A DNA stretch of 64,000 bases from DAOVRD01 sp964521715 (GTDB taxonomy: Bacteria > Planctomycetota > Brocadiia > SM23-32): the NCBI GenBank assembly GCA_964521715.1, contig CAZFSS010000017.1, positions 1 through 64,000 of the forward strand, read 5' to 3'. Position 1 is the first letter of the stretch, and each line of letters begins with the position of its first letter. The position numbers were made by a program, and so were the translations under genes. Below are positions 48,808 through 57,547 of the stretch, piece after piece. The notes beneath the pieces were generated by a model, which did not search any database, had not been told where the DNA came from, and worked only from the letters and a program-made list of their open reading frames with translations.

Positions 48808-50541
48808 TCACTCGTAGTCGAGCAGCTCGGGCATGCGGTCAAGGTAGGTGCGGCTGCCGCTCGTCACCTGATCGCGGCGCATCCTGACCCCCGGCAGCAC
48901 CTCGCTGATGTAGTTCTCTGCGAGGGCCGCCTTGTGCTCCGACCGCATGGCCGGCTCAAGCAGCAGGTAGCCGTTGTAGATGATGGTGGCTGCTTCGACG
49001 AGCTTCGCCGCGTGCAGGTCGCGGAAACCGCCGTCCTGCTTGTTGGCGTAATCGACTGCTTCGCGCAGCCGCGCCCGAGCGCCTTCGAGGGCCTCGAGGT
49101 GCGAGGCGTCCGCGCCGGCCTGGGCGAGCCGCGCGTGCATCTCGCCGTAACGGTCCTCGAACGTCCCCTTGAGGACGTAGCCGATGGCGGCGTTGTGCTG
49201 GATCTGCGTCGTGCCTTCGTAGATGGTGGTGATGCGGGCGTCGCGGTAGAGGCGCTCGACCTCGTAGTCGCGCATGTAGCCGCTGCCGGCCAGCACCTGG
49301 AGGGCGTCGTAGGCCACCTCGTTGCACGTCTCGGTGGCGTAGTACTTGGCGACGGGCGTGAGAGCGCGGGCGAGGGTCGTCCAGTGCCGCTCCTGCTTCG
49401 CGAGCTCCTCCCCGTTGGGCAGGGAGCTGAGCTCGCCGCTCTTCTTCAGGCGCTCGATGTTCTCGGCCATGTCGACCGCGATGGCCGTGTCGTACATGAG
49501 CAGTCGCGAGGTCTCGACCTTCATGTGCATGTCGCCCAGCATCTGGCGCACGGCGGGGAACTGGCGGATGGGGCGGCCGAACTGCTCCCGGTCGGCCGCG
49601 TACTGGAGCGCCTCTTCGAGCGCCGCCTGCGCGATGCCGACGCCCTGGGCCGCGATGGCGAGCCGCGCTCCGTTCATCAGCGCCAGCACGTAGGTCGAGA
49701 GGCCGCGCTTGCGCTGGCCGATAAGGCGCGCCGGTGCGTCCTTGAACTGAAGCTCGCACGTGGGCGACCCGTGGATGCCCAGCTTCTCCTCGATGCGTCG
49801 GACCCTGACCTGCGGGCCGCTCTCGCACACGAAGACGGACAGTCCCCGCGCGCCCTCGACCTCCGGTTCGCTGCGGGCGAGCACGAGCAGCACGTCCGCG
49901 CAGCCGTTGGTGATGAACCGCTTGACGCCGTTGAGGCGCCAGACGCCCGCCGACTCGTCGTAAGTGGCGCGCAGTTGCACGTTGGTCAGGTCGCTGCCGG
50001 CGTCGGGCTCGGTCAGCGCCATCGCGCCCGTGACGGCGCCGCTGCTGAACATGGGCAGGTACTTCGCCCTGGCCTCTTCGTCGGCGAAGTCGTTTATCGT
50101 CTCGGCGATGTCCTGCAGGCCGAACAGGTTCATCAGGCTGGCGTCGCCGCGGCTGACCAGCTCGATGGCGATCGTGTAGATGAGGACGGGCATGTTGAGC
50201 CCGCCGTACCGGCGGGGCAAGGTGAACCCCATCAGCTCGGCCTTGCGGAGTTGCTCCAGCGCCTCCCGGGTGCCCGTCGCGTAGGTAACCTTGCCGTCCT
50301 TGAAGCGGGCCTCCTCGCGGTCCACGTCCGCCGCGCGGGGAGCGATGAAATTGGCCGCAATGCCGCCCACGACCTCCAGCACGCGCCGGTAGCTGTCCAT
50401 GGCGTCATCGTAGTCGGTCGGCGCGTAGTCGAACTCGGCGGCCTCCGCGTAGCCGCGCTCCTGAAGCAGGACCACCTCGCGGAGGTCTGCATTGTTCAGG
50501 AAGTCGAGGATGTCCCCGTTATCGGTCAAGAAGTTGGCCAT
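48808..50541 (-). CDS. Acyl-CoA dehydrogenase with C-terminal extension
   Basis: 577 residues, longer than the usual 380, as in the ACAD-C subgroup. The FAD-binding core has GAMALTEPDAGSDLTNVQL and FITNGCADVLLVLAR. The active-site Glu lies in the TTIYEGTTQIQHNAAIGYVLKG segment (E of IYEGT). A helical C-terminal region of about 110 residues follows. It oxidises an acyl-CoA to the enoyl-CoA and passes electrons to the ETF encoded just upstream. Third gene of etfB-etfA-acd with 15-nt gaps. The substrate, straight or branched chain or aromatic, cannot be told. Confidence 0.92.
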   Translation of the reverse strand: MANFLTDNGDILDFLNNADLREVVLLQERGYAEAAEFDYAPTDYDDAMDSYRRVLEVVGGIAANFIAPRAADVDREEARFKDGKVTYATGTREALEQLRKAELMGFTLPRRYGGLNMPVLIYTIAIELVSRGDASLMNLFGLQDIAETINDFADEEARAKYLPMFSSGAVTGAMALTEPDAGSDLTNVQLRATYDESAGVWRLNGVKRFITNGCADVLLVLARSEPEVEGARGLSVFVCESGPQVRVRRIEEKLGIHGSPTCELQFKDAPARLIGQRKRGLSTYVLALMNGARLAIAAQGVGIAQAALEEALQYAADREQFGRPIRQFPAVRQMLGDMHMKVETSRLLMYDTAIAVDMAENIERLKKSGELSSLPNGEELAKQERHWTTLARALTPVAKYYATETCNEVAYDALQVLAGSGYMRDYEVERLYRDARITTIYEGTTQIQHNAAIGYVLKGTFEDRYGEMHARLAQAGADASHLEALEGARARLREAVDYANKQDGGFRDLHAAKLVEAATIIYNGYLLLEPAMRSEHKAALAENYISEVLPGVRMRRDQVTSGSRTYLDRMPELLDYE

Positions 50542-50556
50542 GTTCGGCTCCGACCG

Positions 50557-51579
50557 TCACTTCGCGTGTTCCTTGTAGAGGTCGATCAGCGCCGGGATCA
50601 CCGCGTTCAGGTCGCCGACGATGCCGTAATGGGCGAACTGGAAGATAGGGGCGTTCGGGTCGCTGTTAATGGCGATGATCTTGCCGGACTCCTGCATGCC
50701 GGCCCGGTGCTGCACGGCTCCGCTGATGCCGCAGGCGACGTAGAGCTTCGGCCGCACGGTGGTTCCGGTCTGGCCGACCTGGTGGGCCTTGTCGATGAAG
50801 CCCGCGTCCACGGCGGCGCGCGAGGCGCCGACCTGGCCGCCGAGCGTATCGGCCAGGCGGCGGATCAGCCCGAAGTTCTCCTTGCTGCCGACGCCGGCCC
50901 CGCCCGAGACGATGACGTTGGCCTTCTTCAGGTTGACGAGCTTCTCTGCGCGGTGCTCTTCGAGCAACTCAATGCAGAGTAGCTTGCTGTCAACGGCGCC
51001 CTCGAAGCGCCGCAGCGTTCCCGTGCGGCCGCGCTCGGCCGCGCCCATCCGCATGACGCCCTCGCGAACCGTGGCCATCTGGGGCCGCGTCTCGGGATTG
51101 ACGATCGTGGCGATGATGTTGCCGCCGAAGGCCGGCCGGATCTGGTAGAGGAGCCTGTCGTAGGTCTTTCCGCTGACCAGGTCGCGGTGCGGGCCGATCC
51201 GCAGGTCCGTGCAGTCCGCCGTCAGGCCCACCTGGAGGGCGGAAGCGACGCGCGGCGCCAGGTCGCGCCCCGTGGTCGTGGCGCCGAACAGAACGATGCC
51301 GGGCTGCGCCTCTCGGATCATCCGCGTCAGGACGTCCGCGTAGGGCAACGTCGCGTAGTGCGCCAGGGCCGGTTCGTCGGCCAGGCGCACCTCGTCGCAT
51401 CCGTGCTCGAACAGCGTCTGCGCCAGCGGCTCGACCGAATCGCCGATCAGGAACGCGCCGACCCGCCCGCCGAGCTCGGCCGCCAGTTCCGCAGCCTTAC
51501 CCAGCAGTTCCAGGCTGACCTCGGCCACCCGGCCGTCCTGGACCTCGGCGAAGACGCAGACGTCTCTCGGCTCTTCCAT
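50557..51579 (-). CDS. etfA: Electron transfer flavoprotein, alpha subunit
   Basis: 340 residues. The C-terminal FAD domain contains VIVSGGAGVGSKENFGLIRRLADTLGGQVGASRAAVDAGF and QVGQTGTTVRPKLYVACGISGAVQHRAGM, both diagnostic. The N-terminal domain VCVFAEVQDG pairs with EtfB. ATG 51579 lies 14 nt after etfB. It accepts electrons from the acyl-CoA dehydrogenase for the quinone pool or for bifurcation; nothing in the operon (no ferredoxin or quinone oxidoreductase) settles which. Confidence 0.95.
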   Translation of the reverse strand: MEEPRDVCVFAEVQDGRVAEVSLELLGKAAELAAELGGRVGAFLIGDSVEPLAQTLFEHGCDEVRLADEPALAHYATLPYADVLTRMIREAQPGIVLFGATTTGRDLAPRVASALQVGLTADCTDLRIGPHRDLVSGKTYDRLLYQIRPAFGGNIIATIVNPETRPQMATVREGVMRMGAAERGRTGTLRRFEGAVDSKLLCIELLEEHRAEKLVNLKKANVIVSGGAGVGSKENFGLIRRLADTLGGQVGASRAAVDAGFIDKAHQVGQTGTTVRPKLYVACGISGAVQHRAGMQESGKIIAINSDPNAPIFQFAHYGIVGDLNAVIPALIDLYKEHAK

Positions 51580-51593
51580 GCTTCTCGTCCTGC

Positions 51594-52460
51594 TCAGTCG
51601 AAGATGTGTTCGTCCATCAGCTCCTGGACCAGGGCGCCGAGCCCTTCGGTGGTCGGCTCGACGCGCTTGCGTTCTTCGGATGCGAGGCGGACCCCCTCGA
51701 TCTTCTTCACGCGCGTCGGGGAGCCCGGGCTGCCGATGCGTTCCGGGTCGCAGCCGGCGTCCTCGGCGTCCCACTGCTCGATCAGCAGGTCGCGCTCCCG
51801 CAGCCCGGCCGCCTGCCCGTCCGCGTCGTCGCCGAGCTCCCAGGCCGCCCTGGCCTTCTTGTATTTCATCAGCCGCTTGGCCGACGGCGGGCGCGGGTCG
51901 TTCGCGCTCGACGTCACGGTCAGCAGCGCCGGCAGCGGCCCGCGCAGCACCTCGTAGCCGTGCTCCAGACCTCGCCTCACAACGATGCCGTCCGGACCGA
52001 TCTCGCGGATCTCTTCGACGTAGGTGAACTGGGGCAGGCCGAGCTTCTCTGCCAACTGCGGCCCGATCTGCGCCGTGTCGCCGTCAATGGCCTGCCGGCC
52101 GCAGAGCACCAGGTCGGGCTCGCCGATCTGCCGGATGGCGCAGCTCAGGGCGTAGGACGTGGCCAGCGTGTCGGAGCCGGCCAGGCGCTTATCGGTCAGA
52201 AGCACGGCCCGGTCGGCGCCGCGGTAGAGGCATTGGCGCAGCTCGTTGGCGGCGGAGGGCCCGCCCATCGTCAGGACGGTCACGCGCCCTCCGTGCGCCT
52301 CCTTGACCTGGAGGGCCATTTCGAGCGCGTTCAGGTCTTCCGGGTTGACGATGGCGGGCAGGGCGGCGCGGTTCACCGTGCCGTCCTCCTTCATGGCCTC
52401 GCCGGTCAGGTTCTCCGTGTCCGGGACCTGTTTGACGCAAACGACTATCTGGTAAGCCAC
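51594..52460 (-). CDS. etfB: Electron transfer flavoprotein, beta subunit
   Basis: 288 residues. VVCVKQVPDTE at the N-terminus, NPEDLNALEMALQVKE, the AMP/FAD site VLCGRQAIDGDTAQIGPQLAEKLGLPQ and PALLTVTSSANDPRPPSAKRLMKYKK are all typical. GTG start at 52460. It heads the operon, behind its own promoter and downstream of the csp terminator. A C-terminal tail of about 60 residues is Glu/Arg-rich. Confidence 0.95.
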   Translation of the reverse strand: MAYQIVVCVKQVPDTENLTGEAMKEDGTVNRAALPAIVNPEDLNALEMALQVKEAHGGRVTVLTMGGPSAANELRQCLYRGADRAVLLTDKRLAGSDTLATSYALSCAIRQIGEPDLVLCGRQAIDGDTAQIGPQLAEKLGLPQFTYVEEIREIGPDGIVVRRGLEHGYEVLRGPLPALLTVTSSANDPRPPSAKRLMKYKKARAAWELGDDADGQAAGLRERDLLIEQWDAEDAGCDPERIGSPGSPTRVKKIEGVRLASEERKRVEPTTEGLGALVQELMDEHIFD

Positions 52461-52571
52461 CTTGCTTCCCGCCGTTGCTGGTCAGGTCCTGAGCCGAGCC
52501 GCCTCAAGGGCGTGCGGGCCGCCCGCCTGCGCCCCCGGCGGGGCCCGTCAACGCGCGGCGCCGCTCGGTTG

Positions 52572-52601
52572 ACTATAGTGAAGGAGGGCCGCCGCCTTCA
52601 A
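52572..52601 (-). promoter_or_regulatory. Promoter for etfB-etfA-acyl-CoA dehydrogenase
   Basis: Minus strand: TTGAAG, 18 nt, TATAGT. The -10 lies in a near-perfect dyad TTGACTATAGTGAA that could bind a regulator. Confidence 0.65.
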
Positions 52602-52630
52602 GCAAAAGCGACGCGGGCGCCGTACACAGA

Positions 52631-52662
52631 AGCCCGGCCCCCTGCGAATGAGGAGCCGGGCT
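52631..52662 (-). terminator. Terminator of the cold-shock gene
   Basis: AGCCCGGC and GCCGGGCT pair around a 16-nt loop 24 nt after the csp stop, followed on the minus strand by TCTGTGT. Confidence 0.6.
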
Positions 52663-52685
52663 GGATTGTCCCTGTCGCTGACGGA

Positions 52686-52892
52686 TCACAGACGCTGCAC
52701 GTTGACTGCGCGCAGGCCCTTGTCTCCTTGTGATATCTCGAAACTGACGCGATCTCCTTCCTCCAGCGTCTTGAAGCCCTCCATCTGCACCGAGGTGTAG
52801 TGGACGAACACGTCTTCACCGGAGTCGTCCTGCTCGATGAAGCCGTAGCCCTTCCTGTTGTCGAACCACTTTACGACGCCTTCAGGACACAC
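52686..52892 (-). CDS. Cold-shock-domain protein
   Basis: 68 residues, single CSD. VVKWFDNRKGYGFIEQ (RNP1) and DVFVHYTSV (RNP2) are complete; SFEISQGDKGLRAVNVQ closes the barrel. RNA chaperone in the cytosol. The start is GTG at 52892, nine nt after AAGGAG; a much longer open frame upstream is not conserved and lies across the promoter. A leader of about 85 nt, as in cspA genes, may carry temperature control. Confidence 0.92.
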   Translation of the reverse strand: MCPEGVVKWFDNRKGYGFIEQDDSGEDVFVHYTSVQMEGFKTLEEGDRVSFEISQGDKGLRAVNVQRL

Positions 52893-52982
52893 TTCGCGCA
52901 ACTCCTTGGGCCGCAGTACACGATGGCGCTGACCTCGCCCGCAGCTCGCGACGGCAGCGCCGTTGTCCAACAAATGCGCCAC

Positions 52983-53012
52983 AATATAGGCGTAAAGCGC
53001 CCTCTTTGTCAA
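52983..53012 (-). promoter_or_regulatory. Promoter for the cold-shock gene
   Basis: Minus strand: perfect TTGACA, 18 nt, TATATT. One of the strongest promoters in the window. Confidence 0.85.
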
Positions 53013-53115
53013 GCACCCGTCCCTCGCCACGATGTAGTGCGCTTGGTGCGGACCTGCTTGCGGCGCCGGGCGCGATGCCAGCCCCGGCCCGGGGCCGCGA
53101 AGGGGCGCGCGTGCG

Positions 53116-53144
53116 TTGACAGCCGCGCCTGTCTGGCCTACAGT
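53116..53144 (+). promoter_or_regulatory. Promoter for GH2 - lipoprotein genes
   Basis: Perfect TTGACA, 17 nt, TACAGT; RNA start near 53151. Confidence 0.7.
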
Positions 53145-53200
53145 ACGGCCGTTTGCCCCGGGATTCGGCCCGGCGAAAGACTCCGGACGGAGGGAGGACG

Positions 53201-54952
53201 TTGCAGGACATACCCAGGCCTGAGCATCCGCGTCCCGACCTGCGCAGGGACGACGGCTGGTGGACCAACCTGAACGGGACGTGGCAATTCGAGATCGACC
53301 GCAGCCGCTCGGGCGAGGAGCGGGGCTACGCAAGCGGGCGCGAGCTGGCCGCGCAGATCATCGTGCCGTTCTGCCCCGAGAGCCGGCTCTCCGGCGTCGG
53401 CGACCGTGACTTCATGGACTCGGTCTGGTACCGCCGCTTCGTCGAAGTGCCGGAACGCTGGCAGGGGCGGCGCGTCTTGCTGCACGTCGGCGCGTGCGAC
53501 TATCTGACCACGGTCTGGCTGAACGGCAGGCGCGTCGGCGATCATGAGGGCGGCTACACGCCGATGGCCGTCGAGCTGACCGACGCGATCAAGGGCGACG
53601 GCCGCGATGAACTCGTCGTGCGGGCCGTCGACGACATTCGGAACCTGGCCGCGCCGCGCGGCAAGCAGTGCCCGCGCTACGAGTCCTTCGGCTGCCTCTA
53701 CACAAGGACCACGGGCATCTGGCAGACCGTCTGGCTGGAAGCGGTGCCGCTTGCATACGTGCGCGACGTGCGCGTGTGGCCCGACCTGGACAACGGGGCC
53801 TTCGCCGTGGAAGTGCACGTGGAAGGCTCGGGCGGCTTCTGCGGCTCCGTCGCGGCGCTGGCGGACGGGGAGCGCCTGGCGCGTCGGGACTTCCGCGGCC
53901 GGGGCCCCGCGTGTGTTCGCCTTCAACTTGATCTGCCCGAGGCCCGAGCCTGGTCGCCGGCCGATCCGTTCCTCTACGAGATCGTTGTGGACCTGGAAGG
54001 GGAGGGCGGCCCCGACCGCGTGCACGCATGGGCCGGCCTGCGCAAGTTCCACGCCGGAGGGAACCGCTTCCATCTCAACAACGAGCCCATCTTCCTGCGC
54101 ACGGTGCTGGACCAGGGCTTCTACCCCGACGGCATCTACACGGCGCCGTCGCTGGACGCATTCGACGCGGACATCAAGGCGTCGCTCTCGTTCGGCTTCA
54201 ACGGCGCCCGCCTCCACCAGAAAGTCTTCGAGCCGGCGTTCCTGCACGCCTGCGACCGCATGGGGTATCTGGTCTTCGGCGAGTTCGCGGACTGGGGCTA
54301 CGACTTCGCGGACCCGCGTTTCGTCCAGCGCCTGCTCAGCCAGTGGACGGAGGCGCTTGCCCGCGACGTGAACCATCCCGCCATCATCGGCTGGTGCCCG
54401 CTGAATGAGACCATGCAGGCCGGTGCCGCGCCCTACGGGGAATGGGCGACGCGGCGGCTCTACCGCATGACCAAGGCCGTCGACCCGTCGCGCCCGATGG
54501 TCGACGCGTCGGGCTACTTCCACTTCGAGACGGACGTGTGGGACTGCCACAACTACAGCCAGGACGTCGAGGGATTCGCCGCGGCTTTTGAGCCGCTGGC
54601 GCGCGGCGACTGGGCCGCCGCCTTCACGAACACGGATCGGCAGCTCCCCTATGACGGCACGAAGCCGTACTTCGTCAGCGAGTACGGCGGCATCGCATGG
54701 GTGGAGGACAGGGCGGCGCAAGGCGCGTGGGGCTACGGCGACAGACCCCGCAGCCGCGAGGAGTTCCTCGCCCGGTTCCGCGGCCTGACGGAGGCGCTGC
54801 TGGGCAACCCGGGCGTGGCCGGTTTCTGCTACACGCAACTGACGGACGTCGAGCAGGAGATCAACGGCCTGATGACCTACGACCGCCGGCCCAAGTTCCC
54901 GCCGGGGCAGATTGCCGCGATCGTCGGCCGGAGGGCCGCCGTGGAAGGATGA
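53201..54952 (+). CDS. Glycoside hydrolase family 2 enzyme (beta-glycosidase)
   Basis: 583 residues. An N-terminal sugar-binding jelly roll (RDFMDSVWYRRFVEVPE, YLTTVWLNGRRVGDHEGGYTP), an Ig-like domain, then a TIM barrel. The proposed acid/base Glu is about 403 in GWCPLNET and the nucleophile Glu about 494 in FVSEYGG. It may act on beta-galactosides, glucuronides or mannosides. There is no signal peptide, so it acts inside the cell or uses an unseen export route. The start is TTG 53201 with GGAGGGAGG just upstream; a TTG at 53153 lies at the transcription start and is unlikely. The stop overlaps the next gene's ATG by four bases. Confidence 0.87.
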   Translation: MQDIPRPEHPRPDLRRDDGWWTNLNGTWQFEIDRSRSGEERGYASGRELAAQIIVPFCPESRLSGVGDRDFMDSVWYRRFVEVPERWQGRRVLLHVGACDYLTTVWLNGRRVGDHEGGYTPMAVELTDAIKGDGRDELVVRAVDDIRNLAAPRGKQCPRYESFGCLYTRTTGIWQTVWLEAVPLAYVRDVRVWPDLDNGAFAVEVHVEGSGGFCGSVAALADGERLARRDFRGRGPACVRLQLDLPEARAWSPADPFLYEIVVDLEGEGGPDRVHAWAGLRKFHAGGNRFHLNNEPIFLRTVLDQGFYPDGIYTAPSLDAFDADIKASLSFGFNGARLHQKVFEPAFLHACDRMGYLVFGEFADWGYDFADPRFVQRLLSQWTEALARDVNHPAIIGWCPLNETMQAGAAPYGEWATRRLYRMTKAVDPSRPMVDASGYFHFETDVWDCHNYSQDVEGFAAAFEPLARGDWAAAFTNTDRQLPYDGTKPYFVSEYGGIAWVEDRAAQGAWGYGDRPRSREEFLARFRGLTEALLGNPGVAGFCYTQLTDVEQEINGLMTYDRRPKFPPGQIAAIVGRRAAVEG

Positions 54953-57465
54953 ACGTGCGCCGCGCGCTCACGATGGCGTTTCTGCTGAGCCTCGCCCTTC
55001 TGGCGTGGGCGTGCCGCTCCCGCCCCGGCTTGCAGGTGGAGGCCCCCGAGCGGCCCAGGCCCATCGTCGATCTGGCCGGCCGGAGCTACGCCTGCGTGGC
55101 GGCGGGCTATGCTTCCCTGCCGGAGGGCCCGGGGGCGGAGGGCCAGCCGGGCGACCTGCTGCTGGAGAACGCATTCGTTCGATTCGTGGTGGCGGCCGCC
55201 GACCATCCCGGGCCCGCCGGGCTCGGCGGCCACCTGATAGACGCCGCCGTCCAGGGCGGCGAGGACAGGATGCGGCTGCTGCTGCCGTTGCGCGGGGGGC
55301 GCGCGGCGGCTACGCCCGTGTACGAGAAGGTGACGGTCTCCGCGCCCGGGGGAGTCGAACAGGAGGCCGTCGTCCTCAGCACGGGGCACCTTGCCGGCGA
55401 CCCCTCCGTCAAGGTGGAGACGACCTACGCACTGCAGCCCGGCTCGCGCATGTTGGAGATAGCGACGACCGTCCGCAACGAAACGGACTCCATGCTGCCG
55501 CAGTTCGCGTTCCTGGACCTGCTGTATCACGGCCGGACCGTCCGCTTCGCCCCCTCGGCCGGGCTGTTCCCGGCGGACAAGAGATCCCGCTCTCGCTGGA
55601 TATCGTTCTTCTACGGTGACCGCGTCTGGGGCGTGGTGGCGGCTCCCCTGGGGGCTCTGGACTGCGTTCACCTGCCGGGCGTCTCGCAGATCAGCTACCG
55701 CACGGTCGACATCGCGCCCGGCCAGAGCTACATGTGCCGCAGGTACATTATGTGCGACGTGGGCGGTCCGGAGCGGATCTGGCTGGCGGCCTTTCCGCCG
55801 CGGCAGGACGAGGTGTCGTACCTTTCCTTCGTCGTCCGCGAGCAGAGCACGGACGAGCCCATCCCGGACGTGCGCATTGGGATCGAACCGTTGGAGGGGC
55901 GCTCGCCGCTGCTGATGGTCACGGATCGGGCCGGCAGGGCGGGTGCGGAGGTGCCCCCCGGCAGCTACGCCGTGGCCCTGCGCGCCGCGGGCAGGGAGTC
56001 CGTGGGCGATCCCGTGCCGTTCGTCGTCAACTGCGGCGCCGGCCTCCGCCACGAATGCCCCGTCATGCTTTCCCCCCGCGCTGAGGCACGCGTCACGGTC
56101 CGCGCGCGGATCGGCCCATACACCGCCCCGACCCCCGCGCGCATATGCAGCGGTCCCGGGCAGGAGTACGGCGCGTCCGAACCTCTCGGCGTGCCCTTCC
56201 CGACGCCCTTTGCGGAGGAGTTGGCCTTCGCGGATGGGTCGGGTCACGCGCTGCTGGCGCTTGCGCCGCCTGTGGTGCCAACCGCGGCCCCCGTCGTCGC
56301 CTCGAAGGGCCCGCTCTTCACGTATGCCGTGGCGTCGGTGCGGGCCGAGCCGGGCGCGACCCCCTCCGTCGATCTCTTGCTCGAACGCGTGGTCGAACCC
56401 GGCGCCTACCTGGCGGTGGACTTCCGTCAGCACACGGAGGCCAGCCCCGACTGCGCGCTGACTCCCGCCGAGAGGGCGCTGACGGACGCGGCGGAGGGGC
56501 TGGATGCGGCCGTGGTCTCCGACCCGGCCTTCCGCAGCGCCGTCGTCGGGGTGCCGCCGGACGCTGACTGCCGGCTCGTCCCCGGCTTCCGCCTCCAGCG
56601 TTACGGCGTCGGCTCGTTCAGCGTCTTTCCGCTCGAGGCCGCCGAAGGCCCGGAGCCGGACCTGGCCGGCGCGCTGGCGCCCGGCCTGCCGGCGGGTGAG
56701 GTGCTGCGGCAGCTGCGCGAGGCCCTGCCGACAGCCCTGATCCAGGTCGACGATCCTCTCGATGACCGAGACGGGTACTTCTCGCTCTCCGGCTTTGCCC
56801 CGACGCTGCATCGGCGCTCGCTGCCCGGGTTCAGCCCCGATTTCGACGCGATCGAGCTCCTGACCGGCCGCGACGTGGCAGGCGCGCGCAAGCTCCTGCC
56901 GTACTGGTTCTGTCTGCTCAACGAAGGCCGCCGCATCATCGTCACGGGAGGCTCCGGCTCGCGCGCCATCCAGGGCGAGGTGGCGGGTCTGGCCAGGACG
57001 TTCGTCCACTGCGCCGCCGAAACGCGTCCGCCCGAGCTCCGGGACGTCATCGCCGCTATCCGCGGCCTGAAGGAGGCGCCGAACGCCTTCGTGAGCAACG
57101 GGCCTTTCCTGGACGCCGCGCTGGACGGGCATCCGATCGGGAGCGTTCAGACGCCTCGCGCGCGCGTGGCTGAACTGCGGCTCAAGATCACGGCCGCTCC
57201 CTGGGTGGACGTGCGGCGAGCGACCGTCTACCGCAACGGCGAGCAGGTCCACCAGTTCGAGCTGACTCCGACCGAGGAACCGGTCCGCTGGGAAGGCGCG
57301 CTGGAGCTGGACACGTCGGCCGACTGCTGGTTTGTCCTCTGCGTCGAGGGGGACCGGCCCATGCTGCCCGTCTACCGCGGGCCGCGCTCGCCCACGCCGT
57401 TCGCGGTGACCAATCCCTTCTGGGTGGACGCCGACGGCGACGGCAAAGTGACGGTCGGTGAATGA
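54949..57465 (+). CDS. Lipoprotein with degenerate PHP (CehA/McbA-like) domain
   Basis: 838 residues. Signal peptide with a lipobox-like LLAWAC (Cys22). A beta-rich region (about 45-330) precedes a carboxypeptidase-regulatory-like Ig fold (about 305-370, DEPIPDVRIGIEP). From about 485 the order of a CehA/McbA PHP metallohydrolase is kept (FRQHTEASPDCALTPAERALTDAAEGLDAAVVSD; RRIIVTGGSGSR at about 660; AFVSNGPFLDAALDGHPIGS near the end), but metal ligands are lost: D-x-H-x-H-T became DFRQHT and SDSH became SGSR. Probably non-catalytic and membrane-tethered. A C-terminal DADGDGKVTVGE resembles a dockerin/EF-hand calcium loop. Translationally coupled to the GH2 gene. Confidence 0.78.
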   Translation: MNVRRALTMAFLLSLALLAWACRSRPGLQVEAPERPRPIVDLAGRSYACVAAGYASLPEGPGAEGQPGDLLLENAFVRFVVAAADHPGPAGLGGHLIDAAVQGGEDRMRLLLPLRGGRAAATPVYEKVTVSAPGGVEQEAVVLSTGHLAGDPSVKVETTYALQPGSRMLEIATTVRNETDSMLPQFAFLDLLYHGRTVRFAPSAGLFPADKRSRSRWISFFYGDRVWGVVAAPLGALDCVHLPGVSQISYRTVDIAPGQSYMCRRYIMCDVGGPERIWLAAFPPRQDEVSYLSFVVREQSTDEPIPDVRIGIEPLEGRSPLLMVTDRAGRAGAEVPPGSYAVALRAAGRESVGDPVPFVVNCGAGLRHECPVMLSPRAEARVTVRARIGPYTAPTPARICSGPGQEYGASEPLGVPFPTPFAEELAFADGSGHALLALAPPVVPTAAPVVASKGPLFTYAVASVRAEPGATPSVDLLLERVVEPGAYLAVDFRQHTEASPDCALTPAERALTDAAEGLDAAVVSDPAFRSAVVGVPPDADCRLVPGFRLQRYGVGSFSVFPLEAAEGPEPDLAGALAPGLPAGEVLRQLREALPTALIQVDDPLDDRDGYFSLSGFAPTLHRRSLPGFSPDFDAIELLTGRDVAGARKLLPYWFCLLNEGRRIIVTGGSGSRAIQGEVAGLARTFVHCAAETRPPELRDVIAAIRGLKEAPNAFVSNGPFLDAALDGHPIGSVQTPRARVAELRLKITAAPWVDVRRATVYRNGEQVHQFELTPTEEPVRWEGALELDTSADCWFVLCVEGDRPMLPVYRGPRSPTPFAVTNPFWVDADGDGKVTVGE

Positions 57466-57476
57466 CGGCCGGGTAC

Positions 57477-57504
57477 TTGCAATGGGGCAGCCGCTCACTA
57501 CAAT
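57477..57504 (+). promoter_or_regulatory. Promoter for purQ
   Basis: TTGCAA, 16 nt, TACAAT; 44 nt before the ATG at 57548. Confidence 0.65.
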
Positions 57505-57547
57505 GGCCTTTTCGCCAAACGTCGGACCGAGCAAGGACGCTGCTTCC

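Noticed and set aside
53153..53200. TTG 53153 as start of the GH2 enzyme
   Set aside because: It coincides with the predicted transcription start; TTG 53201 has a strong Shine-Dalgarno directly upstream.
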